The position numbers and the translations under genes were made by a program. The notes below the pieces were generated by a model. That model ran no database searches and had not been told where the DNA came from. It saw nothing but the letters and a program-made list of their open reading frames with translations. This document shows positions 1 through 5,352 of a stretch of 5,352 bases of DNA, one piece after another. This DNA is from Chitinophaga pinensis (GTDB taxonomy: Bacteria > Bacteroidota > Bacteroidia > Chitinophagales > Chitinophagaceae). The DNA lies in contig CALQKL020000161.1 of the NCBI GenBank assembly GCA_943331145.2, positions 1-5,352 on the forward strand, written 5' to 3'. How positions within the stretch are numbered: position 1 is the stretch's first letter; every line of letters begins with the position of its first letter.

Positions 1-438
1 ATTTGATTTTTTATAAATGGAAGTTTTATCTTCTCCCGGAAACCAAGGACTCAAAAACCAATGTGGTACATTATTATTAAACTGAAAAAGCTCTCTTTTT
101 GTAATGTTATTTTCGGTGTTCAATAATTTTTTTATGATATCATTTTTATTGGCATCAATGGTTAGTCCTTCTGAAATTTTTATGGCTTCAATAGCGGATT
201 GTAATTTATCCTGCACACCAAACGAAACATGAAAATAATTTACGGTGTACCAAGCATTGCTTATCATTCTTGCAAACAATTCCTTTTTGGGAATCATTGT
301 TGACTCCGATTTTATTCTTGATTCCAAAGCATCAACGATTGACAATAGCCAATAGAATTTATAGGTAGCAGACGTGCTATTGAAACAAGCCGCTAACTTT
401 TCTATGGGTAAGTTTTTATCGTTGGGGAGTTGGTGCAT
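1..438 (-). CDS. N-terminal part of a probable HNH-endonuclease-domain protein (runs off the left edge)
   Basis: The frame is open from an ATG at 438 to base 1, giving 146 residues with no stop, so the gene continues outside the window. An in-frame TAA lies 6 nt upstream of the ATG, so this is the first usable start. The protein opens MHQLPNDKNLPIEKLAACFN, continues with an aromatic stretch YKFYWLLSIVDALE (residues 26-39), and near the cut has HWFLSPWFPGED (126-137). From memory this N-terminal pattern matches Bacteroidota proteins annotated as HNH endonuclease domain-containing, where the HNH motif lies in the C-terminal half. That half is missing here, so no catalytic residue can be seen and the assignment rests on family resemblance alone. 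Such proteins often sit near DNA methyltransferases or MazG-like genes, and a MazG remnant is indeed 8 nt upstream, probably on the same transcript. The gene is surely coding; the function is tentative. Confidence 0.6.
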   Translation of the reverse strand, partial: MHQLPNDKNLPIEKLAACFNSTSATYKFYWLLSIVDALESRIKSESTMIPKKELFARMISNAWYTVNYFHVSFGVQDKLQSAIEAIKISEGLTIDANKNDIIKKLLNTENNITKRELFQFNNNVPHWFLSPWFPGEDKTSIYKKSN

Positions 439-446
439 TTTTTATT

Positions 447-587
447 TTATTCCATTTTTAAAACCCAGCAATTTTCTGCCTCAACATTGAATACAAGTGC
501 TAAATCTTTGGGATTATGAAATTGCTCCCAATCGCGTTCGTTACGAAAATTGATGAGTGCTTCTGTTATTGTTTTTATGTCGGACAT
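447..587 (-). pseudogene. Truncated MazG-like nucleotide pyrophosphohydrolase (N-terminal remnant, 46 aa)
   Basis: A short frame runs from ATG at 587 to TAA at 447. Its first 37 residues follow the MazG-like pyrophosphohydrolase pattern closely: start MSDIKTITEALINFR, then NERDWEQFHNPKDLALVFN and VEA. In intact relatives, about 110 residues long, VEA leads into the metal-binding ExxE(L) helix and two further helices. Here the text changes after VEA to ENCWVLKME and stops. In another frame the same bases read ELLGF before a stop, so a small indel after codon 37 is likely, and the remaining gene is deleted up to the HNH-like gene. Without the acidic metal ligands it cannot hydrolyse nucleotides. 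MazG-like enzymes remove pyrophosphate from (often non-canonical) dNTPs. The promoter at 640-670 lies directly upstream. The family call is fairly sure. That it is dead, rather than a kept leader peptide for the next gene, is inference. Confidence 0.75.
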
Positions 588-639
588 ATACGTTTATGGA
601 TAATAATTTTTTGATGTATTGCTTTCTATTGTTACTCAC

Positions 640-670
640 CAAATATATGAGAGACCTGAAAAATGTTCAA
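640..670 (-). promoter_or_regulatory. Bacteroidota-type promoter for the MazG remnant and HNH-like gene
   Basis: On the minus strand TATATTTG (647-640) fits the -7 consensus TAnnTTTG of the Bacteroidota primary sigma factor exactly. A TTG (670-668) lies 20 nt upstream, matching the -33 element and its usual spacing. Transcription would start near 633-635, leaving a leader of about 45 nt before the ATG at 587. It lies between the end of the SHOCT-like gene (708) and the MazG remnant, as expected for the start of a new transcription unit. Confidence 0.6.
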
Positions 671-707
671 TAAAAAAGGGGAGGACAATATAACAACGTA
701 TCAAAGT

Positions 708-1286
708 TTAAGTTGTCATTTGTATTTTTTTATTTATTAGTTCGTTTTTTTTATCATTATATTCTTTATCATTAATTATTCCCTTTTGTTTCAATGCTAT
801 TAAATTAGTGAGCTCTGGATATAAATCTTCTATTGCTTTTAAGCGATTTGTTAAGTTGGTTTTTTCTTCTAAAAGATTTTTAACCTCCTCTCTTAATTTC
901 AAATCTTCATTCTGAAACTTATCATTATCCATAAGGTTTTGTTCATATGATTCTTTCAAAATCTGATATACCTCTTTTAATTTCTCATTTTGATTTTCAA
1001 TAGATTTCAATTTCTCATGAAAAGTTAAGATTTCAGGATTATTTGATATTATTAATATCTTCATTTTATTTCTTAACTGAGTTTTTTGAATTTTTTCAAT
1101 TGAGATAATCAACCATAAAATAATCGGAATTAATTCACAAGAAAAAAATGTTTCTAAGATAATTGGAAGAGAACCAGCTGGGCTACCATAATTAGTATTA
1201 TAATTTGATAATTCAATGATTCTATCTATAAACCAAATAGTGCAAATTATAGTAGAAAACCAAGCAAATAATTTTAATTTTTTCAT
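708..1286 (-). CDS. Two-span membrane protein with coiled coil and C-terminal SHOCT-like motif
   Basis: 192 residues. After a basic MKKLK start come two hydrophobic segments, about residues 6-24 and 39-63, joined by a short polar loop (NYNTNYGSPAGS). With the positive-inside rule both ends are cytoplasmic. Residues 88-150 are rich in E, K, L and N with heptad-like spacing and are probably a coiled coil. Residues 158-184 (ELTNLIALKQKGIINDKEYN and onward to ELI) fit the SHOCT pattern: leucine-rich helix, KxGIIxDxEY turn, second K-rich helix. SHOCT is a short oligomerisation-type motif found at the ends of many membrane-linked bacterial proteins. No catalytic motif is visible, so the role is unknown; a scaffold or accessory membrane protein is the most that can be inferred. 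It is separated from the upstream gene by 337 nt, so it is likely transcribed on its own. No convincing terminator follows it. Confidence 0.8.
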   Translation of the reverse strand: MKKLKLFAWFSTIICTIWFIDRIIELSNYNTNYGSPAGSLPIILETFFSCELIPIILWLIISIEKIQKTQLRNKMKILIISNNPEILTFHEKLKSIENQNEKLKEVYQILKESYEQNLMDNDKFQNEDLKLREEVKNLLEEKTNLTNRLKAIEDLYPELTNLIALKQKGIINDKEYNDKKNELINKKIQMTT

Positions 1287-1623
1287 TATAAATTAGTTTT
1301 AAATTAATTTAACCTCTTAGTTTTTTATTTGCAATTTTATAAATCTCAATACTAAAATTCGGAAACTAATTGTTTTAACTCCAGAAATAGTTTGCCTATG
1401 TAATTATTCAATTCACAATCTACAAAAACAAAATTTTATATAATTGCAAAAATCGATATTATTTGATATTCGTGAAGGTATGGGAGAAGACCGCAATCTA
1501 TTGGAGGAATGGGAGAATAAATTATCAAATTGAAGTTGAAAAAGAAAAATATACTAACCTAATGATTTGAAAATGGTAAGAAAAGCGAAAGCTGAATTAA
1601 TTTTATTGAATACCCATCATGAT
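1287..1623. other. 337-nt intergenic stretch without a supported gene
   Basis: No frame on either strand here is long enough to support a gene. It holds the candidate promoter at 1382-1411. It also holds a plus-strand stretch, 1444-1533, with a coding-like reading (LFDIREGMGEDRNLLEEW) that ends in TGA and continues in other frames with KMVRKAKAELILLNTHHD-type text. This may be the remains of a decayed gene; I could not match it to a family. No tRNA, rRNA or CRISPR-like repeat is visible. Confidence 0.5.
1382..1411 (-). promoter_or_regulatory. Possible promoter for the SHOCT-like membrane protein gene
   Basis: On the minus strand TATTTCTG (1389-1382) differs at one base from TAnnTTTG, and a TTG (1411-1409) lies 19 nt upstream. 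The predicted transcript would carry a leader of about 90 nt before the ATG at 1286. In such AT-rich sequence a one-mismatch match can arise by chance, so this is only a candidate. Confidence 0.3.
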
Positions 1624-1986
1624 TTAATTATTCTTCGACTCTTCATATTTAAAACATACAAACACATAACCTACCGTTATTAAAACTAATGCAATAAACC
1701 AATGTATTTGATACCAAGGTAATTTATCTTTTTCCATACTAAAATTTGCCATTGTAGGAGAGTTACAAACCGAACAATCATCTTTTCCTCTTTCATATGC
1801 TTCCAACATAGTAATTCTATGATTTTTATTATGATAATGATATGAAGCATGGTATTTTTCTCCATATGCAGTTACATAAACATATCCATATTTTGAAACC
1901 ATTTCTTCTCGCCAATTCTGGTTTTCATTATATATGTAAAAGCAAAAGGAAGAAATAATTACAACCCAAAAAATTAAATATTTCAT
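1624..1986 (-). CDS. Small two-span membrane protein with YH...CxxC putative metal-binding loop
   Basis: 120 residues from the ATG at 1986. The frame extends to an ATG at 2043, but the inner start gives a normal membrane leader (MKYLIFWVVII), whereas the outer one adds another hydrophobic run. Residues 3-19 form a first membrane segment and 96-112 (WFIALVLITVGYVFVCF) a second, with the middle probably outside the inner membrane. The loop reads VYVTAYGEKYHASYHY (36-51), then ITMLEAYERGKDDCSVC (58-74). This resembles the widespread Ada-like zinc module with pattern TxxGxxYHxxxC...isleeAxxxGxxPCxxC. The first cysteine of that module is absent: Tyr49/His50 stand where it is expected. C71 and C74 and H46 are kept. 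Metal binding is therefore plausible but not assured. The gene lies 150 nt downstream of the lipoprotein protease, beyond a weak hairpin, so membership of that operon is uncertain. No known function. Confidence 0.72.
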   Translation of the reverse strand: MKYLIFWVVIISSFCFYIYNENQNWREEMVSKYGYVYVTAYGEKYHASYHYHNKNHRITMLEAYERGKDDCSVCNSPTMANFSMEKDKLPWYQIHWFIALVLITVGYVFVCFKYEESKNN

Positions 1987-2116
1987 ATAGATGTATTTAT
2001 AAAAAAAATTAACCCCTAAAAAAAGGAATATCATTCGGCACAAAATAACCCATCAATCCGTCAAATGATAAAGAGAATAATAAAACCAACTTCTTTATAT
2101 GAAAAATATTATTGTG

Positions 2117-2135
2117 TATTCAATTAACTTGAATA
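2117..2135 (-). terminator. Weak hairpin after the lipoprotein protease gene
   Basis: Directly after the TAG of the lipoprotein gene there is a perfect 7-bp inverted repeat, TATTCAA-GTTAA-TTGAATA on the minus strand. A short T run (ATATTTTT) follows about 10 nt later. The stem is AT-only apart from one G-C pair and the T run is not adjacent, so it would be at best a leaky terminator or a 3' processing/stability element for the three-gene transcript. Confidence 0.3.
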
Positions 2136-2136
2136 A

Positions 2137-2688
2137 CTACTTAAATATAATTTGACCATTATCATTATCAATTTCAATTTTACCAAATCTTTCTAACACA
2201 GTTTGCCCAAGCAACAAAGGAGCATTTACATTATCGACAATAGTTGCATTAACATCTTCCAAAATCATGTTGCCTATTTTTACTTCACGTAGATTAATTT
2301 TGGTGCCCTCAGAAATACGACCTGTTGCATCTTGAAAATACTCAACATCCAAAATGTCTTCTTTTCGTAACGTCCCTTGTCTATATAAAACCGTTGCTTC
2401 CGCTGGAGAAATACTAATACTGCTTGCGCCTGTATCAAAAATAAAACGTAGTCTTATTCCATTTATTTGTATCCATACATATCTGACACCATCTTCAATT
2501 TCCATTTGAAGAGTGTTGCTACTTTCACTTGGCTCAATTTCAATATCAGTAAAAGTATTATTCGAAACTCCATTTAAGCTTTGAGTATTACTATTTTCAC
2601 CTTGATTTCTTTCATAAGTTTTGCTTTCTGGATGATTACATCCAAGTAGTAAAATGCAAAGAAAGGAACTACAGAAGAAACGTTTCAT
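2137..2688 (-). CDS. Lipoprotein with retropepsin-like aspartyl protease domain
   Basis: 183 residues. The N-terminus MKRFFCSSFLCILLLGC is a lipoprotein signal: basic start, hydrophobic core and lipobox LLGC with the lipidated Cys at 17. A polar, low-complexity linker rich in N, S and E follows (18-60), placing the domain away from the membrane. Residues 61-183 form a clan AA aspartyl protease (retropepsin-like) fold. F84-D-T-G-A-S89 holds the catalytic Asp85, and the strand-turn LLLGQTVLERFGKIEIDN (158-175) matches the family's conserved LLGxxxLxxF ending. With one DTG it must dimerise to form an active site, as retropepsins do. The ATG lies 3 nt after the stop of the preceding membrane gene, so the two are co-transcribed and probably co-translated. 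Inferred place: lipid-anchored, extracytoplasmic, on the same side as the tail of the upstream protein, which is a candidate partner or substrate. The fold is well supported; the substrate is unknown. Confidence 0.85.
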   Translation of the reverse strand: MKRFFCSSFLCILLLGCNHPESKTYERNQGENSNTQSLNGVSNNTFTDIEIEPSESSNTLQMEIEDGVRYVWIQINGIRLRFIFDTGASSISISPAEATVLYRQGTLRKEDILDVEYFQDATGRISEGTKINLREVKIGNMILEDVNATIVDNVNAPLLLGQTVLERFGKIEIDNDNGQIIFK

Positions 2689-2691
2689 TTT

Positions 2692-4320
2692 TTATTGTTT
2701 ATGGCAAGGTAAATGCCTCAAAGTATCATGGACAAAATAAAATATACCATTCCTTTCTTCAAAACAATTTTTGTTAGAATTTACCACCTGAATACCATAA
2801 AGATCTTCTTGCCCCAAATATTTACTTTTTATATCAGTGGGGTTACAATTATAAATAACTTGAACAACTTCTTTCAATGGAGTGTTATACTCCAATTTTT
2901 TACTTAGCGTTTGGACATCATTAAGAGCTAATTCAGAATTACTTTTAGGATTAAGTTGATTTTTTGTACCACCATTATTAATAGCTTGATTATCCTCTAT
3001 AACTATATGACTTTCTGGCTTTGAACTTGCCTCATCATTTTTACTTTCTATGATTTGAGTTTCTTGATTTGTATTTTCAATGTCACTTCCTGATAAAATT
3101 AAATAAGCAATTGTGAAAATTAATATCCCGGCAATCAAAATAAAAGTTAACAATTTATAAATATCCAGCCTAGGTTCTTTTGGATAAGATGAACGATGTT
3201 CGCGCCTTTGGCTTTTATCTGTCTTTTCATTAGATTCTCTATTGTACTCTGGAGATGGATATGTATTTTGCTTTAATTCTGTTTTAGCTTTAGCCTTAGG
3301 AATGTTATTAGTAAAATTCGGAATTTTTAATTCATCTATACTTCTAATAAAAATTCTCTTATTTTCCTCATATAAATGTTTAACATCTTCATATCTTCTT
3401 CCCGATCGTAACTGATTAGCTAAATCCCTTATTTTTTGAGTAAAATCTAGATAAATTCTTTTAATTTTAACTAAGTCTGACTTAGATTCCATTATTTTCC
3501 TCTCATTTTCTTTATGTATCCTTTCATTTTGTTCAATCTGAGAATTAAAATCAGATAACATTTTATTCTTGTCTTGTTCTAACGTAATTAATTCTTTTTC
3601 GAATTCGCTGATTGATGATTCAGTTTTCTTTAATCTTTCATCTATCAGATTCTTTATTTCGTTTTCAAAATCTTCAAGTTTATCAAGTTTGAAAATACCT
3701 TTTTGTGCAACGAATTCAGCAACCTCATGACTCTGTGTAAAATATATAGTATCATAAACATTTAATAAGTCAACTGATTTGAAAAGCAAAGATTGCAACT
3801 CTGTTGGTTTAGTAATGCAATAAACTACTAAATTTTTATTTGAACTCTTACTGAAATTAATTCCTGAAATCTCTTTTAAATTGAAATTAACCTTATCAAG
3901 GTCTTTGGGTTTGCTAACTGATAATGAATCTGAAAAATGATTAACGATTATAACATCGTCTTTTACATAACTATTTATCAAATTTTCTTGAAACTCATTT
4001 AGGATACTAATGATGATACCTTCATCAGTAATCTTATTTGTAAATAATACACTAGATCCAATAAAAGTTCCACTTCGCTCAGAGTTCTGTTCTTTTGCGA
4101 AAGAATATTGTGAATATGATATGGCATTAACCCCATTTGCTAATTCTTTCCTAATAGAATAAATTGATGTACCAGGAAAGAGCTTAATGGCATTTGTATT
4201 TAGGTCAAAAGTGTTAATCACTCTTGATAGTTCCTTATTACTATCACCCAAAAAAAATGTCTGTTTGAATCCATTGGGATTACCAAAAGTCCCAAATGCT
4301 ATAAGATTTATATTGCTCAT
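2692..4320 (-). CDS. GAP1-N-like domain, coiled coil, single membrane span and extracytoplasmic tail
   Basis: 542 residues. Residues 1-215 are a globular alpha/beta domain opening INLIAFGTFGNPNGF. It contains ANGVNAISYSQYSF (61-74) and ERSGTFIGSSVLF (81-93). That layout recalls the N-terminal domain of GTPase-associated protein 1 (GAP1-N), where an alsYtry element precedes GRxGnffaHsLv; the usual His is Gly/Ser here. Residues 215-335 are charged and heptad-like, a probable coiled coil. Residues 340-386 form a basic, proline-containing linker (PKAKAK, RREHR), then 388-409 (IYKLLTFILIAGILIFTIAY) is one membrane span. The basic side faces the cytoplasm, so residues 410-542 lie outside. They form a Ser/Asn/Glu-rich linker and a small domain (about 465-542) with Cys492, Cys519 and Cys539. 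Its ATG overlaps the GTPase stop (ATGA), implying translational coupling and a physical partnership. GAP1-like is a pattern-based call of medium confidence; the topology is firmer. Confidence 0.7.
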   Translation of the reverse strand: MSNINLIAFGTFGNPNGFKQTFFLGDSNKELSRVINTFDLNTNAIKLFPGTSIYSIRKELANGVNAISYSQYSFAKEQNSERSGTFIGSSVLFTNKITDEGIIISILNEFQENLINSYVKDDVIIVNHFSDSLSVSKPKDLDKVNFNLKEISGINFSKSSNKNLVVYCITKPTELQSLLFKSVDLLNVYDTIYFTQSHEVAEFVAQKGIFKLDKLEDFENEIKNLIDERLKKTESSISEFEKELITLEQDKNKMLSDFNSQIEQNERIHKENERKIMESKSDLVKIKRIYLDFTQKIRDLANQLRSGRRYEDVKHLYEENKRIFIRSIDELKIPNFTNNIPKAKAKTELKQNTYPSPEYNRESNEKTDKSQRREHRSSYPKEPRLDIYKLLTFILIAGILIFTIAYLILSGSDIENTNQETQIIESKNDEASSKPESHIVIEDNQAINNGGTKNQLNPKSNSELALNDVQTLSKKLEYNTPLKEVVQVIYNCNPTDIKSKYLGQEDLYGIQVVNSNKNCFEERNGIFYFVHDTLRHLPCHKQ

Positions 4321-5252
4321 TTATTAGTCACACTGAATTTTATTCTTTCCCAAAATGTTCCTTCATAGTCTAAAGGATAGTTCGTAATACTTTCATAAAG
4401 CCATTTAGATAATACCTCTGCTGTTGATAAATTAAGCATTGTTATTTTTTCCCCTCCGTTGCCACTTTGAATATTTCCAATGGTGTAATAAGTCTTGCTA
4501 AAACCATAAGTATCAATTCTCTGGCTAGTTCTGCTTAACCTATCGTTAATGAAGCTGTCCAATTCGTCCGCATTGGCAACATCCATTCTTCCTGATTTAT
4601 CCCATTTCGATACAACCAAAATAACATTAACAGATTTCATATTCTTTTCTTTTCTTTCCAATTCATCAAGAAACTCATTAATTAAATTATCATCTTTGTG
4701 AGCTGTATCGTAACTAGTAACTACAATAAAAGTTAAAGGTATTTTAGCATTCAAATAAGATTCAATGCTGCTATGATAACTACCACCTCTTCTTATTTCG
4801 TTATGATTTTCTCCTGATGTTTCAAGAAAAGTAAGATTTATTGGATTTATTTTTTGTGATTTATTATTGGGCTCAAATACTAAATCTAGTCTTGTTACTT
4901 GATCTCGCGTTGTTCTATTTGGCAGTATCCCTTGTCTAATATTTTCAAAAAAGTCCGACAACAAAACTTGAGCTTCCTTCGTATTAGGCGTTCCAAGTCT
5001 AGGGCGTAAAACGCCAGCTTTGGAGCTTAAGTAATATAACATTGAGGACAGAATAACAGACTTTCCAGACTCCGCTGTACCAAAAAAGAAAACAAAGTTG
5101 CTGTCTTTGTTTTTTATTTCTGACGAGTTGTTCTGAGATATTGGCACATGATCATCAGCAACACCCCCTATTTTATTCTCAAAGGATAGAGGCTTAAGCT
5201 CATTGCTATCATCGAATGAAAGTGGCTTTAAACCATCGTTTTCTGTACTCAT
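4317..5252 (-). CDS. P-loop GTPase-like protein of a predicted conflict/signalling system
   Basis: 311 residues. A disordered N-terminus (1-50) carries the motif LKPLSF twice (8-13 and 19-24). The NTPase domain begins at 52 with strand NFVFFF, then Walker A GTAESGKS (58-65). NRTTRDQVTRLDLVF (112-126) fits a switch I region. LTFLETSGE (140-148) stands at the Walker B/G3 position with Glu-Thr-Ser-Gly in place of DxxG. IPLTFIVVTSYD (171-182) is the next core strand, and VILVVSKWD (210-218) fits the G4 motif with Ser for Asn/Thr (SKWD instead of NKxD). The order and spacing point to a TRAFAC/double-GTPase-like protein, such as those found with GAP1 in predicted conflict systems, with a guanine-specific pocket probably retained. 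No membrane segment is present, so it should be cytoplasmic. It heads the three-gene cassette and lies 19 nt after the probable tail of another gene. An ATPase or a nucleotide-binding but inactive switch remains possible. Confidence 0.75.
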   Translation of the reverse strand: MSTENDGLKPLSFDDSNELKPLSFENKIGGVADDHVPISQNNSSEIKNKDSNFVFFFGTAESGKSVILSSMLYYLSSKAGVLRPRLGTPNTKEAQVLLSDFFENIRQGILPNRTTRDQVTRLDLVFEPNNKSQKINPINLTFLETSGENHNEIRRGGSYHSSIESYLNAKIPLTFIVVTSYDTAHKDDNLINEFLDELERKEKNMKSVNVILVVSKWDKSGRMDVANADELDSFINDRLSRTSQRIDTYGFSKTYYTIGNIQSGNGGEKITMLNLSTAEVLSKWLYESITNYPLDYEGTFWERIKFSVTNK

Positions 5253-5271
5253 TATTTAAATAATTTTGAAA

Positions 5272-5352
5272 TTAACTATTAGGAATTAAAGTCTTTCCAC
5301 TTCTTTTGTTAATAAAAACGCTTCCGTTATTTCCTCCTTTTCCTTTATTATC
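5272..5352 (-). CDS. Probable C-terminal end of an upstream gene (partial)
   Basis: A frame open from the right edge reads 26 residues, DNKGKGGNNGSVFINKRSGK then TLIPNS, and stops at TAA (5274-5272), 19 nt before the GTPase start. Its third codon positions are mostly A/T like the neighbouring genes. A second minus-strand frame is also open from the edge, 5351-5286 (IIKEKEEITEAFLLTKEVER), and could instead be the real one. The lack of a promoter match before the GTPase start supports that some gene reads in from upstream on the same transcript. No family can be named from so short a tail. Confidence 0.45.
   Translation of the reverse strand, partial: DNKGKGGNNGSVFINKRSGKTLIPNS

Noticed and set aside
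661..720. Possible terminator after the SHOCT-like gene (GACAAC/GTTGTT with a later T run)
   Set aside because: The stem is only 5 bp with a 14-nt loop and the T run is separated from it by a C-rich stretch; not convincing.
1038..1470. 13-nt direct repeat ATTATTTGATATT at 1038-1050 and 1458-1470
   Set aside because: Only two copies, very AT-rich, one inside a coding region; chance is the simplest explanation.
1987..2043. N-terminal extension of the YH...CxxC protein starting at 2043
   Set aside because: It adds a second hydrophobic run before a normal membrane leader, and the inner ATG gives a typical MK start, so the shorter form is preferred.
2713..2907. 64-codon plus-strand open frame
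   Set aside because: It lies wholly antisense inside the well-supported 542-aa gene and encodes a composition expected from the complement of AT-rich coding sequence; no promoter or family match.
5253..5271. Promoter directly before the GTPase gene
   Set aside because: No TAnnTTTG match is found between the right edge and the start codon, so read-through from an upstream gene is more likely.
1..5352. CRISPR array, tRNA or rRNA gene, insertion sequence ends, riboswitch
   Set aside because: No regularly spaced repeats, cloverleaf-like or GC-rich structured stretch, transposase frame or paired terminal inverted repeats could be found by reading.

Overview
The window is AT-rich, and every gene I can support lies on the minus strand, so it reads from the right end to the left. 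Start codons lack strong Shine-Dalgarno sequences and sit behind A/T-rich leaders. One upstream region carries a good match to the Bacteroidota promoter (TTG, 20 nt, TAnnTTTG). These signs suggest a member of the Bacteroidota (Flavobacteriia/Cytophagia-like), but species cannot be told from this window.

Layout in reading order. (1) At 5352-5272 there is the probable C-terminal tail of a gene that starts outside the window. (2) A three-gene cassette follows. It begins with a 311-aa P-loop GTPase-like protein (5252-4317). Next, overlapping by ATGA, is a 542-aa protein (4320-2692) with an N-terminal domain resembling GTPase-associated protein 1 (GAP1-N), a long coiled coil, one membrane segment and a cysteine-containing extracytoplasmic tail. 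Three bases later comes a lipoprotein with a retropepsin-type aspartyl protease domain (2688-2137), followed by a weak hairpin. (3) Two small two-membrane-span proteins lie further on. One has a degenerate YH...CxxC putative metal-binding loop (1986-1624). The other has a coiled coil and a C-terminal SHOCT-like motif (1286-708), and is preceded by a 337-nt gap. (4) At the left end, a good promoter drives the truncated remnant of a MazG-like nucleotide pyrophosphohydrolase (587-447) and, 8 nt further, the N-terminal 146 residues of a protein I tentatively place in an HNH-endonuclease-domain family (438 to beyond base 1).

The GTPase plus GAP1-like pair resembles NTP-dependent conflict systems predicted by comparative genomics (double-GTPase/GAP1 systems). 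What stands out is the membrane wiring. The cytoplasmic GTPase is translationally coupled to a protein that crosses the membrane, and that protein is followed by a lipid-anchored protease that would face the same extracytoplasmic side as its tail. A model in which nucleotide-dependent sensing inside is passed through the membrane to proteolysis outside is inference, not shown by the sequence. The flanking MazG remnant and HNH-like gene fit an accessory or defence-island setting.
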